A model generated the notes under the pieces. That model did no database searches. It saw only the letters and a program-made list of their open reading frames with translations, and was not told the DNA's origin. The position numbers and the translations under genes are program-made. DNA of 64,000 nucleotides from Pseudomonas sp. B33.4 (GTDB lineage Bacteria; Pseudomonadota; Gammaproteobacteria; Pseudomonadales; Pseudomonadaceae), in contig NZ_CP140706.1 of assembly GCF_034555375.1 (NCBI RefSeq), positions 6,024,001-6,088,000 of the forward strand, given 5' to 3'. Numbering within the stretch: the first letter of the stretch is position 1; each line of letters begins with the position of its first letter. Positions 27,797 to 36,259 of the stretch are shown piece after piece.

Positions 27797-29745
27797 CAGT
27801 GGGCCTCCGCTGGTTCACGTTTGGCCGGGGTGGCAGGCTTGCTCGGGGCGGCGTCTTCAAGCAATGCGTCGGCGACCAGTTCGGCGATGTCCTTGATCAG
27901 CGGACGCGGTTCGACCACGCCTTCGAGCATCGCCGTGCACTGTGGACAACCCACCGCCACCAGTTCGGCGCCGGTTTCGCGGATGTCGTCCATGCGCATA
28001 TCAGGAATCCGCTGCTTGCCCGGAATGTCAGTGATCGGCGCCCCGCCACCGCCGCCGCAGCAGCGTGAACGGAAGCCGGAACGTTGCATCTCTTTGACCT
28101 CGATGCCGAGGGCGCGCAGTACTTCGCGCGGCGCTTCGTACTCGCCGTTGTAGCGGCCGAGGTAGCACGGATCGTGATAAGTCACGCTGTTGCCTTTGTG
28201 CTGACCAAGGTTCAGCGCGCCGGCCTGGATGATTTCCGCCATGTAGGTGCTGTGGTGCTGTACCAAATAGTTGCCGTCGAACGCGCCGTACTCGTTTTTC
28301 AACACGTGGAAGCTGTGTGGATCGCAAGTGACGATGCGGTTGAAGCTGTATTTGGCCAGGGTCTGGATGTTGCGTTTGGCGAGCAACTGGAAGGTCGCTT
28401 CATCGCCCAATCGGCGGGCCACGTCGCCGCTGTCACGTTCTTCGAGGCCGAGCACGGCGAAGTCGACTTTTGCCGCTTTCAGCACTTTGACGAAAGCGCG
28501 AAGGGTGCGCTGGTTACGCATGTCGAAGGCACCGTCGCCGACCCAGAACAGCACGTCGGTGGATTTCTTTTCGCTGAGCAGATTGAGGTTCAAGTCCGCT
28601 GCCCAGTTCATCCGTCCGCCCGGAGCAAAACCGCCGGGGTTGTCGGTGGCGATCAGGTTCTCGAGGACTTCGGCGCCCTTGTTCGGCGTCGCGCCTTTTT
28701 CCAGGGTCAGGTGACGGCGCATGTCGACGATGGCGTCGACGTGCTCGATCATCATCGGGCATTCCTCGACGCAAGCGCGGCAGGTGGTGCACGACCACAG
28801 GGTTTCGGCGTCGACCAGCCCGTTGACGATGGGTTCATGTGGATTGCCGCTGTGTTCGCCCACAGGTTTGCCGGGATACGGGCTGCCGGCAAACTTGGCG
28901 TCGGTGCCACCGGCGAGGCCGACGACCATGTCCTGAATCAGCTTTTTCGGGTTCAGCGGCTGGCCGGCGGCGTAGGCCGGGCACGCAGCTTCACACTTGC
29001 CGCACTGCACACAGGCGTCGAAACCCAGCAACTGGTTCCAGGTGAAATCCTTGGGTTTCTCAACACCCAGCGGAGCACTCGGATCGTTCAAATCCAAAGG
29101 CTTCAAACCGGTGGAACGACCGCCGCCAAAACGTTCGGCGCGACGGTGCCAGGCCAAATGCAGCGCACCGGCGAAGGCGTGCTTCATCGGCCCGCCCCAG
29201 GTCATGCCGAAGAACAGCTCCGACACGCCCCACAGCACACCGATCCCGAGGATGGCCGCGAGCACCCAGCCGCCGAAGTTCTCCGGCAGAATCCCGGCCA
29301 CCGGCAAGGTCAGCAGGAAGAACGACGCCGAGAACGCCAGCAGGCTTTTCGGCAGGCGCATCCACGGGCCTTTCGACAGCCGCGCGGGCGGGTTGCGCCG
29401 CCGCAGATAAACGAAGATTGCGCCGACGAACATCACCGCCGTCATCAGCAGCAAGGCGTAACCGAGGATGCGGTTATGCAGGCCGAAACCGTGCACCAGC
29501 AGCGCCAGCACAATCGACGCCACCGCACCGCCGGCCGTGGCCACGTGGGTGTTGGCGATGTATTTGTCCCGCGCCACGACATGGTGCAAATCGACCATGT
29601 AGCGCTTGGGCATGGCCAACAGGCCGCCGATCAGATCGACCTTCGAGGCCCGGCCCCGACGCCACATCGCTACCCGCCGCAACGCGCCGAGGACACCAAG
29701 GCCGATAGCTGCGAACAACAGGATTGGAAGAAGGGTGTTCAACAT
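27796..29745 (-). CDS. dgcB: dimethylglycine catabolism iron-sulfur membrane protein
   Basis: A 649-aa protein. Four or five N-terminal membrane helices (about 1-200) are followed by two 4Fe-4S motifs, CVQCGKCEAACP and CTTCRACVEECP. The C-terminus has CCG domains with heterodisulfide-reductase-like cysteines (DPCYLGRYNGEY ... RCCGGGGG). The layout matches DgcB, thought to link DgcA to ETF and the respiratory chain. It lies downstream of dgcA across a REP pair and upstream of etfA with a 1-bp overlap. Confidence 0.93.
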   Translation of the reverse strand: MLNTLLPILLFAAIGLGVLGALRRVAMWRRGRASKVDLIGGLLAMPKRYMVDLHHVVARDKYIANTHVATAGGAVASIVLALLVHGFGLHNRILGYALLLMTAVMFVGAIFVYLRRRNPPARLSKGPWMRLPKSLLAFSASFFLLTLPVAGILPENFGGWVLAAILGIGVLWGVSELFFGMTWGGPMKHAFAGALHLAWHRRAERFGGGRSTGLKPLDLNDPSAPLGVEKPKDFTWNQLLGFDACVQCGKCEAACPAYAAGQPLNPKKLIQDMVVGLAGGTDAKFAGSPYPGKPVGEHSGNPHEPIVNGLVDAETLWSCTTCRACVEECPMMIEHVDAIVDMRRHLTLEKGATPNKGAEVLENLIATDNPGGFAPGGRMNWAADLNLNLLSEKKSTDVLFWVGDGAFDMRNQRTLRAFVKVLKAAKVDFAVLGLEERDSGDVARRLGDEATFQLLAKRNIQTLAKYSFNRIVTCDPHSFHVLKNEYGAFDGNYLVQHHSTYMAEIIQAGALNLGQHKGNSVTYHDPCYLGRYNGEYEAPREVLRALGIEVKEMQRSGFRSRCCGGGGGAPITDIPGKQRIPDMRMDDIRETGAELVAVGCPQCTAMLEGVVEPRPLIKDIAELVADALLEDAAPSKPATPAKREPAEAH

Positions 29746-29791
29746 GGTGAAGCTCCCACCAGTACAACCTGGAGAAACACGATCCGCTTTA

Positions 29792-29881
29792 CTGTGGGAG
29801 CGAGCCTGCTCGCGAAAGCGGTGAATCAGTCAGCTCATCTTTCACTGACAGATTGCATTCGCGAGCAGGCTCGCTCCCACA
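29792..29881. repeat. REP pair, family B
   Basis: TGTGGGAGCGAGCCTGCTCG CGAAAGCGG and its reverse, about 40 bp apart, in the dgcA-dgcB gap, so within a likely operon. Confidence 0.9.
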
Positions 29882-29898
29882 GGGTTTGGTGCAAGTCC

Positions 29899-31959
29899 TT
29901 AGAAATCCTTGCAGAGCCGCAGGGCGTCATAAATGGCGGCGTGGGTGTTGCGCTGCGCCACGCAGTCGCCGATGCGGAACAGCAAATAACCGTCGCCCGC
30001 CTCGCTCAGCGAAGGTTGCGGCTGGATCGCGAACAACGCTTCGACGTCGATCTGGCCCTTGTTGCGCGAACCCTCTTTGAGCGCGTAGTAGATTTCTTCA
30101 TCCGGACGCACGCCGTTTTCCACCACCACCTGATCGACCACCCGCTCCTCTTTGGCACCGGTGTATTCGTTCTCCAGCACCGCGACCAGTTTGTCGCCTT
30201 CGCGGTAGACCTTCTCCAGCATCATGTCGCCGGTCATGATCACTTCTTTCGGGTACATACTGCGGTAGTAGGTCGGGAACGACGTACCGCCGATGGCCAC
30301 GCCCGGCTTGATATCGTCGGTGACGATCTCGACCTGGCTGCCCTTGTCGGCAAGGAAGTCGGCAACCGACATCCCGGTGAACTCGCAAATGGTGTCGTAG
30401 ACCAGCACGTTCTTGCCCGGCGCGACCTTGCCGTCGAGCACGTCCCAACTGCTGACCACCAGCCCTTCGGCAGCGCCCCAGTGTTCGTTCTGTTCCAGAT
30501 ACGGATGCCCGCCGACCGCCAGCACAACAACGTCCGGACGCAGATCCATGATGGTGTCGGCATCCGCTGCCACACCCAGACGCAGATCGACTTTCAGCCG
30601 CGCCAACTCCAGCTGGAACCAGCGGGTGATGCCGGCGATCTGGTCGCGCTGCGGTGCTTTCGATGCGGTGGTGATTTGCCCACCGATGAATTCTTTCTTC
30701 TCGAACAGGGTCACGTCGTGGCCACGTTCGGCGGCAACGCGGGCCGCTTCCATGCCGGCAGGGCCGGCACCGACGATGACCACCTTGCGTTTCGGCCCGG
30801 TGGATTTCTCGATGATGTGCGGCACACCCATGTACTCACGGGACGTCGCCGCGTTCTGAATGCACAGCACGTCCAGACCTTGGTACTGGCGGTCGATGCA
30901 ATAGTTGGCGCCGACGCACTGCTTGATCTGGTCGATCTGGCCCATCTTGATCTTGGCGATCAGGTGCGGGTCAGCGATGTGCGCGCGGGTCATGCCGACC
31001 ATGTCGACGTAACCGCCTTCAAGGATGCGCGTGGCCTGGTTCGGGTCCTTGATGTTCTGTGCGTGCAGCACCGGCACCTTGACCACTTCCTTGATTCCGG
31101 CGGCCAGATGCAGGAACGGCTCCGGTGGATAACTCATGTTCGGAATCACGTTGGCCAGGGTGTTGTGAGTGTCACAACCCGAGCCGACGACGCCGATGAA
31201 ATCGAGCATGCCGGTGTCGTCGTAATACTTGGCGATCTGCTTCATGTCCTCGTGGGACAAGCCGTCCGGGTGGAACTCGTCACCGCACAGACGCATGCCC
31301 ACGCAGAAGTCGTCACCGACCTCGGCGCGTACGGCTTTCAACACTTCCAGGCCGAACTTCATCCGGCCTTCGAAGGTGCCGCCCCATTCGTCGGTGCGCT
31401 TGTTGACGCGCGGACTCCAGAACTGGTCGATCATGTGCTGGTGCACGGCGGACAATTCGACGCCATCCAGACCACCGGCCTTGGCCCGGCGCGCAGCCTG
31501 GGCGTAGTTGCCGATGACCCGCCAGATTTCTTCCGGCTCGATGGTTTTGCAGGTGGCGCGGTGCACCGGTTCACGGATGCCCGACGGCGACATCAGGGTC
31601 GGCCAGTTGAAGCCGTCCCAGCGCGAGCGCCGGCCCATGTGGGTAATCTGAATCATGATCTTGGCGCCGTGCTTGTGCATGGCGTCAGCGAGATTCTGGA
31701 AGTGAGGAATGATCCGGTCGGTCGACAGGTTGACCGAACTCCACCACTGCTGCGGGCTGTCGATGGCGACCACGGAGGAGCCGCCACAGATCGCCAGGCC
31801 GATGCCGCCCTTGGCTTTCTCTTCGTAATATTTGACGTAGCGCTCGGTGGTCATGCCACCGTCAGTCGCGTAGACCTCAGCGTGCGCGGTGCTGAGCACG
31901 CGGTTGCGGATGGTCAGTTTGCCGATCTGGATCGGCTGGAACATTGCTTCGAAAGCCAT
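29899..31959 (-). CDS. dgcA: dimethylglycine demethylase
   Basis: A 686-aa protein of the trimethylamine-dehydrogenase / 2,4-dienoyl-CoA-reductase family. It has an N-terminal FMN TIM barrel (about 1-345, starting FQPIQIGKLTIRNRV), an Fe-S segment (CVGANYC ... LCIQNA), and a C-terminal FAD/NAD part (VVIVGAGPAGMEAARVAAERG). It converts dimethylglycine to sarcosine. The usual cluster motif is C-x2-C-x2-C-x11-12-C; here the second cysteine is Ala, leaving three. The next gene upstream, DUF5943, is 15 bp away in the same operon. Confidence 0.94.
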   Translation of the reverse strand: MAFEAMFQPIQIGKLTIRNRVLSTAHAEVYATDGGMTTERYVKYYEEKAKGGIGLAICGGSSVVAIDSPQQWWSSVNLSTDRIIPHFQNLADAMHKHGAKIMIQITHMGRRSRWDGFNWPTLMSPSGIREPVHRATCKTIEPEEIWRVIGNYAQAARRAKAGGLDGVELSAVHQHMIDQFWSPRVNKRTDEWGGTFEGRMKFGLEVLKAVRAEVGDDFCVGMRLCGDEFHPDGLSHEDMKQIAKYYDDTGMLDFIGVVGSGCDTHNTLANVIPNMSYPPEPFLHLAAGIKEVVKVPVLHAQNIKDPNQATRILEGGYVDMVGMTRAHIADPHLIAKIKMGQIDQIKQCVGANYCIDRQYQGLDVLCIQNAATSREYMGVPHIIEKSTGPKRKVVIVGAGPAGMEAARVAAERGHDVTLFEKKEFIGGQITTASKAPQRDQIAGITRWFQLELARLKVDLRLGVAADADTIMDLRPDVVVLAVGGHPYLEQNEHWGAAEGLVVSSWDVLDGKVAPGKNVLVYDTICEFTGMSVADFLADKGSQVEIVTDDIKPGVAIGGTSFPTYYRSMYPKEVIMTGDMMLEKVYREGDKLVAVLENEYTGAKEERVVDQVVVENGVRPDEEIYYALKEGSRNKGQIDVEALFAIQPQPSLSEAGDGYLLFRIGDCVAQRNTHAAIYDALRLCKDF

Positions 31960-31974
31960 GGCGGGTTCCTCGAC

Positions 31975-32505
31975 TTACAACGGCTTGACGGTGAACAAGC
32001 CGTCTTCGTGGCCTTCTTCGGAGCCACCGTAAACTTGCTCGGCAACCGTGCGAATCTTGCTGCCGCGCGCCTCAAGAATCTGATCCATGGCCCCGGCAAA
32101 CCAACCGGTGAACATGTAGTCGACCTTGCGCCCGACCTTGCCGTAGACGTAGACGAATGCGGAGTGTTCGAGCTTGACGCTGGCGGTGCCTTTGTCGAGG
32201 TCGATGTCCTGGATCTTGAACAGGCCCCAGCCGCGTTGCGACAGACGCTTCATGTAGTGCTCGAACACCGCGACGCCTTCCAGGCCGTGGCATTCGGCTT
32301 CTTTTTCGCACCAGTGCCAGGCGGATTTGTAGCCGGCCTTGTAGAGGATCTCGGCGTAGGCGTCGGCGCCCAAAACCTCTTCGATGCCCATGTGGTTATT
32401 CACGAAGAAGTGGCGCGGTACGTAGAGCATTGGCAGGGCGTCGGAGGTCCAGACACCGGTCTCGCTGTCGACTTCGATTGGCAATTGCGGGGCGATCTTG
32501 GCCAT
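31975..32505 (-). CDS. DUF5943 protein of the betaine cluster
   Basis: A 176-aa protein found beside dgcA in Pseudomonas (PA5397 position, from memory). The region VPRHFFVNNHMGIEEVLG ... AGYKSAWHWCEKEAE resembles the V4R (4-vinyl-reductase-like) small-molecule-binding fold. It has no signal peptide or membrane segment. Its close spacing (15 bp) to dgcA suggests a supporting role such as cofactor assembly or ligand sensing, but this is inference; no function is known to me. Confidence 0.75.
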   Translation of the reverse strand: MAKIAPQLPIEVDSETGVWTSDALPMLYVPRHFFVNNHMGIEEVLGADAYAEILYKAGYKSAWHWCEKEAECHGLEGVAVFEHYMKRLSQRGWGLFKIQDIDLDKGTASVKLEHSAFVYVYGKVGRKVDYMFTGWFAGAMDQILEARGSKIRTVAEQVYGGSEEGHEDGLFTVKPL

Positions 32506-32551
32506 GGAAACTTAACTCCAGAAAAAATAGTGGATTCAGTGGTGACCGCTG

Positions 32552-32591
32552 CCCTCACCCCAGCCCTCTCCCACAGGAGAGGGGGCAGATC
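32552..32591. repeat. half copy of the CCCTCACCC intergenic repeat (copy 5)
   Basis: Only the left end is present: CCCTCACCCCAGCCCTCTCC CACAGGAGAGGGGGCAG. It forms a CCCTCTCC/GGAGAGGG hairpin between the DUF5943 gene and the dipeptidase. It may serve as a transcript end or mark a decayed element. Confidence 0.65.
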
Positions 32592-32612
32592 GGCGGCGGT
32601 CTTGAGTCAGCG

Positions 32613-33590
32613 TTACTCGCCCCAGACGTCTTTGAGGACGTTGACCCAGTTCTCGCCCATGATCTTGCGCACGACGCGCTCGGAGTGGCCGCGCTTGAGC
32701 AGGGTTTCGGTCAGGTTCGGGAACTCGCCGACGGTGCGGATGCCCAGCGGATTGATGATCTTGCCGAAGCTGGTCAGACGGCGGGCGTAGCCCTTGTCGT
32801 GGGTCAGGTATTCGAAGAAGTCCTGGCCGTGACCCTGGGTGAAGTCAGTGCCGATGCCGATGGCGTCTTCGCCGACGATGTTCATGGTGTATTCGATCGC
32901 CTCGGCGTAGTCGTCGATGGTCGAATCGATGCCTTTGGCGAGGAACGGCGCGAACATGGTCACGCCGACGAAACCGCCGTGGTCAGCGATGAACTTGAGT
33001 TCCTCATCGGACTTGTTGCGCGGGTGCTCTTTGAGACCCGACGGCAGGCAGTGGGAATAGCACACCGGTTTTTTCGATTCGAGGATGACTTCTTCGGAAG
33101 TCTTGGAACCGACATGGGACAGGTCGCACATGACGCCAACGCGGTTCATCTCGGCAACGATCTCGCGGCCGAAACCCGACAGGCCGCCGTCACGCTCGTA
33201 GCAACCGGTGCCGACCAGATTCTGGGTGTTGTAGCACATCTGCACGATGCCGACGCCGAGCTGCTTGAACACCTCGACATAGCCGATCTGATCTTCAAAG
33301 GCGTGGGCATTCTGGAAGCCGAAGAGGATGCCAGTCTTGCCTTGTTCTTTGGCGCGACGGATGTCCGCGGTGGTACGCACTGGCATCACCAGGTCGCTGT
33401 TTTCGCGGATCAGCTTCTGGCTGGCGGCAATATTGTTCACGGTCGCCTGAAAGCCTTCCCACACCGACACAGTGCAGTTGGCTGCCGTCAGACCGCCCTT
33501 GCGCATGTCTTCGAACAGCTCGCGGTTCCATTTGGCAATGATCAGACCGTCGATAACGATGCTGTCGGCGTGTAATTCGGCTGGGCTCAT
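32613..33590 (-). CDS. membrane dipeptidase (renal-dipeptidase family)
   Basis: A 325-aa member of the M19 dipeptidase family. Zinc-region motifs are visible: DGLIIAKWN near the start, the internal GIVQMCYNTQNLVGTGC, MCDLSHVGSKTSEEVILESKKPVCYSHC and IGIGTDFTQGHGQ. ATG 33588-33590 (MSPAELHADSIV) has GGGGA upstream; the longer frame to 33722 adds a non-conserved leader. It is first in the dgc operon (PA5396 position). The substrate in betaine breakdown is unknown; it may hydrolyse a dipeptide or an N-methyl amide. Confidence 0.87.
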   Translation of the reverse strand: MSPAELHADSIVIDGLIIAKWNRELFEDMRKGGLTAANCTVSVWEGFQATVNNIAASQKLIRENSDLVMPVRTTADIRRAKEQGKTGILFGFQNAHAFEDQIGYVEVFKQLGVGIVQMCYNTQNLVGTGCYERDGGLSGFGREIVAEMNRVGVMCDLSHVGSKTSEEVILESKKPVCYSHCLPSGLKEHPRNKSDEELKFIADHGGFVGVTMFAPFLAKGIDSTIDDYAEAIEYTMNIVGEDAIGIGTDFTQGHGQDFFEYLTHDKGYARRLTSFGKIINPLGIRTVGEFPNLTETLLKRGHSERVVRKIMGENWVNVLKDVWGE

Positions 33591-33824
33591 CAGGCGTCCC
33601 CTTATTGGCGATTCATGCGCCGAATCGTCTGCCGGCGCTTTGGGGCCAGCATATGCCTCGGTGCCGGGGCGACCGGGTGCAAAAACGACAGGGGAATTGC
33701 CGAAAGCGTCAATCCGCGACAAAGGGTCGCCGGACGCTCCGATCAGCTACCTGTTCAAGCCAGCAAGCTTGAGCCAGAATCTCCGGCATCTTGGATACAC
33801 CACTGGATTAGAGCGGCGACAACA

Positions 33825-34226
33825 ATGAAATCGATCTTCCTGGCTTTGGCTTTGATTGCGACCGGCGTACACGCCGCCGAAGAGTCCGACAACAACCCCT
33901 GCGACGCCGTCGAAAACGACGTCCAGACCCTGGAATGCTCGACCTACAGCCGCAGCACCGCCGAAGACCTGCTCAAGGACAACTACGCCAGCCTGACCGA
34001 ACGCATGCAGACCGCGTACGGCAAGAACCCGACGCAACTGGCGGACATCACCGCCAAGATGAAGACGGCTCAGCAGCAGTGGCTGAAGACACGGGATGCG
34101 GATTGTGCGGTGGAAGCGTTCCCGGCGACGGCGGGCAGCAAGGCCTTCACGATTGCGCAGAATGATTGCGTGGCGCGGATGAGTGATGAGCGGTCGGAGT
34201 TTTTGGAGTCGATTGGGCAGGAATAG
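33825..34226 (+). CDS. LprI-like secreted protein (DUF1311)
   Basis: A 133-aa protein with an 18-residue signal peptide (MKSIFLALALIATGVHAA). The mature part follows the LprI/DUF1311 pattern: NPCDAVENDVQTLECS, then helical NYASLTERMQTAYG and KTAQQQWLKTRDADCAVEA, with paired cysteines (CD, EC, DC, DCVARM). Family members include a mycobacterial lysozyme inhibitor, but most are uncharacterised. ATG 33825 is preferred to the long frame from 33615 because only it gives a signal peptide. Divergent from the dipeptidase. Confidence 0.8.
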   Translation: MKSIFLALALIATGVHAAEESDNNPCDAVENDVQTLECSTYSRSTAEDLLKDNYASLTERMQTAYGKNPTQLADITAKMKTAQQQWLKTRDADCAVEAFPATAGSKAFTIAQNDCVARMSDERSEFLESIGQE

Positions 34227-34402
34227 TCCTTGAAGCTCGGAGGAAAGCTGAAACAGCTTCCTGCTTTCACCGTGGTGATTCTTCTCTTCCTACGACACAT
34301 ATCCACCTCGCCTACATCTATCGCGTGAAAGCCCCGGTCTACGGGCGCTTCACGCAATATCCTGACAACTGTTCTTGATTGGCCGCCCTGAAAATATAAG
34401 CA

Positions 34403-34418
34403 AAGATTCGCGAATCTT
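34403..34418. promoter_or_regulatory. palindromic operator upstream of the toxin-antitoxin pair
   Basis: AAGATTCGCGAATCTT is a perfect 16-bp palindrome 21 bp before the toxin ATG, embedded in an AT-rich stretch (ATATAAG ... TTATAAAAGACTTATATT) that could supply the -10 box. Toxin-antitoxin operons are usually repressed by their own antitoxin at such a site; that use here is inferred. Confidence 0.6.
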
Positions 34419-34439
34419 ATAAAAGACTTATATTCTTCC

Positions 34440-34694
34440 ATGAACAGCATCCACTGGACTCGAAAGGCCGTTAAGCAACTCCTGAAATTGCACTGCGTTC
34501 ATCAAGGACAGGTTCGTGATGCCATCACGGCGCTCGCTAACATGCCTAATGTCGGCAACGTCAAATCATTGGTTGGACATGAATATGCTTACCGACTGCG
34601 AGTCGGCAACTATCGGGTCATGTTCGACTGGGACGGCGCAATCAAAGTGGTCAGTATTCAAGAGGTCAAAAAACGCGATGAACGCACCTACTGA
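34440..34694 (+). CDS. RelE/ParE-family toxin
   Basis: An 84-aa protein with the RelE/ParE fold. WTRKAVKQLLKLHCVHQGQVRDAITALANMP forms the two helices, then the sheet KSLVGHEYAYRLRVGNYRVMFDWDG and a basic end IQEVKKRDERTY with a plausible active-site Arg (RLRVGNYRV) and C-terminal Tyr. It would cleave mRNA at the ribosome, or poison gyrase if ParE-like; sequence alone does not decide. It overlaps the antitoxin by 17 bp, toxin first, as in higBA systems. Confidence 0.87.
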   Translation: MNSIHWTRKAVKQLLKLHCVHQGQVRDAITALANMPNVGNVKSLVGHEYAYRLRVGNYRVMFDWDGAIKVVSIQEVKKRDERTY

Positions 34695-35001
34695 CATCCA
34701 AATCATCAACGACGCCGAGGGCAAACCGGCCTTCGTGGTCATTCCCTATGCGCAATATGTCGCGCAGAAAATGCAGCCCGATCTGATTCCCCATGAAGTG
34801 GTCAGTCGGATGGTCGACGGAGCGACACCGATCCGTGCCTGGCGCGAATACCTAAACCTGACTCAGGAAGAAGTCGCCAAACGCATGGGCATTTCGCAAC
34901 CGGCGTTTGCTCAACAGGAAACGGTGTCCAAGCCACGAAAAGCAACTCGCGAAAAGATTGCGGCGGCCTTTGGAATCACCTCTGAGCAGCTTGAGCTTTA
35001 G
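34678..35001 (+). CDS. Xre-family antitoxin
   Basis: A 107-aa protein. The N-terminal 45 residues (IQIINDAEGKPAFVVIPYAQYVAQ) resemble the Phd-type toxin-binding segment. The C-terminal helix-turn-helix is AWREYLNLTQEEVAKRMGISQPAFAQQE (about 53-80), then KPRKATREKIAAAFGI. ATG 34678 is preceded by AGAGG at 34661-34665. It should neutralise the toxin and repress the operon through the palindrome at 34403. The gene pair has lower GC upstream than the rest of the window, suggesting acquisition. Confidence 0.87.
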   Translation: MNAPTDIQIINDAEGKPAFVVIPYAQYVAQKMQPDLIPHEVVSRMVDGATPIRAWREYLNLTQEEVAKRMGISQPAFAQQETVSKPRKATREKIAAAFGITSEQLEL

Positions 35002-35064
35002 CCGGTTACGGCGTGTTTGCCTGCTGCAATAGCCAGGCATTCACACCGCCACCCGATGCCAGCA

Positions 35065-36030
35065 TCAGTCGTGAAAAGGAGACCGAGGTTTCGCATGATC
35101 GAGGATCAGACGGGGCACCTCATACTCATACCCCAAGTCAGTGATGTCGCTCACACTCCGAGCAGACTGCGCAAACGGCTCAAGCACATCATCGTAATTA
35201 TGTCCTTTCGGACCATTGACCAGCGGCGCGTAATGCGGCGCCCAACGCTCGTTGCTCTGCAGCATCAGCGCCTGCCAGTCTGCCCACACTTTGTCGACAA
35301 AGCAGTGATGCAGGAAGAACACCGGATCATCTGGAGAAGTCATCGGCAACATATTGCCGCCCACCCAGAGGTGCACACGATTATGCAGTTGTGAACCCGT
35401 GGTGGTTACCTGCGGATCGCCGCGCTGGGTGATCCAGCCTTCCAGACGATTTCGGAAACCGCGCACAGTCGGGCCGGAATCATAAGGCGGCGTGTCGTAG
35501 AGACTTTCACGCAAGGCCATTTGCAGATCTGCCGGGGTCGGCAATGTATTCACGACCAGGCCGAACTGGCGCTTCAAACCTGGACCTGGCAAATCGTCAT
35601 CCGGATAGGAGGGAACCGGCCATTTTCCGTTTTGAACAGCAAACGGACCGTTTGCCACACGCCACTCATCGCTTTCAACACCATTACCGCCCATAAAATC
35701 CTCAGCCCACACCGGAGAGTTGAGCGGATCGGCAGCATCCTCGGTCCAGTTCCAGTACGGAATCGTGATGGAGCGGTTAATCGCCTGAAGGTCATTTTCG
35801 AACTTCAGCAAAAATGCCCGGTGCCATGGCAGGAACGAAGGCCCCCGATGAGCACCATTGCGGTAGTTTGGATCGTTTGGTTCATGAGGCAAAACCGTGG
35901 GCTTCATGACTTGGTGATGCAGGTGCACATACTCATCGTATTGACCTGACTGTTTGAGCTGGAGACAGGCATCGACGAAGTTGTCTTTTTCGATTGGGGT
36001 CAGCGAGCGAATGTTCTTGCGCAGCTTCAT
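35065..36030 (-). CDS. tyrosinase family protein
   Basis: A 321-aa type-3 copper protein. CuA ligands: a His in YVHLHHQVM, then AHRGPSFLPWHRAFL. CuB ligands: LHNRVHLWVGG and DDPVFFLHHCFVDKVWADW. All six histidines expected for two coppers are present. It should oxidise phenols to quinones. No signal peptide or caddie partner is seen next to it. ATG 36030 (MKLRKNIRSLTP) is preferred; a TTG at 36072 would add 14 residues. It sits in the accessory patch with the toxin-antitoxin pair. Confidence 0.87.
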   Translation of the reverse strand: MKLRKNIRSLTPIEKDNFVDACLQLKQSGQYDEYVHLHHQVMKPTVLPHEPNDPNYRNGAHRGPSFLPWHRAFLLKFENDLQAINRSITIPYWNWTEDAADPLNSPVWAEDFMGGNGVESDEWRVANGPFAVQNGKWPVPSYPDDDLPGPGLKRQFGLVVNTLPTPADLQMALRESLYDTPPYDSGPTVRGFRNRLEGWITQRGDPQVTTTGSQLHNRVHLWVGGNMLPMTSPDDPVFFLHHCFVDKVWADWQALMLQSNERWAPHYAPLVNGPKGHNYDDVLEPFAQSARSVSDITDLGYEYEVPRLILDHAKPRSPFHD

Positions 36031-36259
36031 GTCTTCAATCCCTTGAGCGAGGTTAGGTTTAGAAAGGGCCAAAATCGTGCCAATCCTCCGACAACCAAGC
36101 TAGGCGCCAGTCGGAAGGCCGTCTACTGTCAGAAATTACAGGTCGGCAACGATTTCCGACCAGCGGTACTGCACCGTTGGGGCGCCGACGCGAAGTGACT
36201 TGACCGCCCGACTGCGTCACCATGACCGCCATCCAATTCGCTCATAAGGTCACTCGCCC

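Noticed and set aside
28084..32790. 1568-codon open frame on the plus strand opposite dgcB/dgcA
   Set aside because: It covers five well-identified minus-strand genes and the REP pair, and is rich in His, Arg, Asp, Val and Gln in the way expected for an antisense reading of GC-rich codons. No family features.
33591..33824. GbdR operator before the dipeptidase-dgc operon
   Set aside because: Several CGAC/GTCG words are present but none has the 20-21-bp spacing seen upstream of cbcX and caiX, so no site is claimed.
34243..34350. Terminator or riboswitch between the LprI-like gene and the toxin gene
   Set aside because: Two imperfect stems (AGGAAAGCTG/CAGCTTCCT and GTGAAAGCCCC/GGGCGCTTCAC) are visible but neither has a T-run or conserved architecture.
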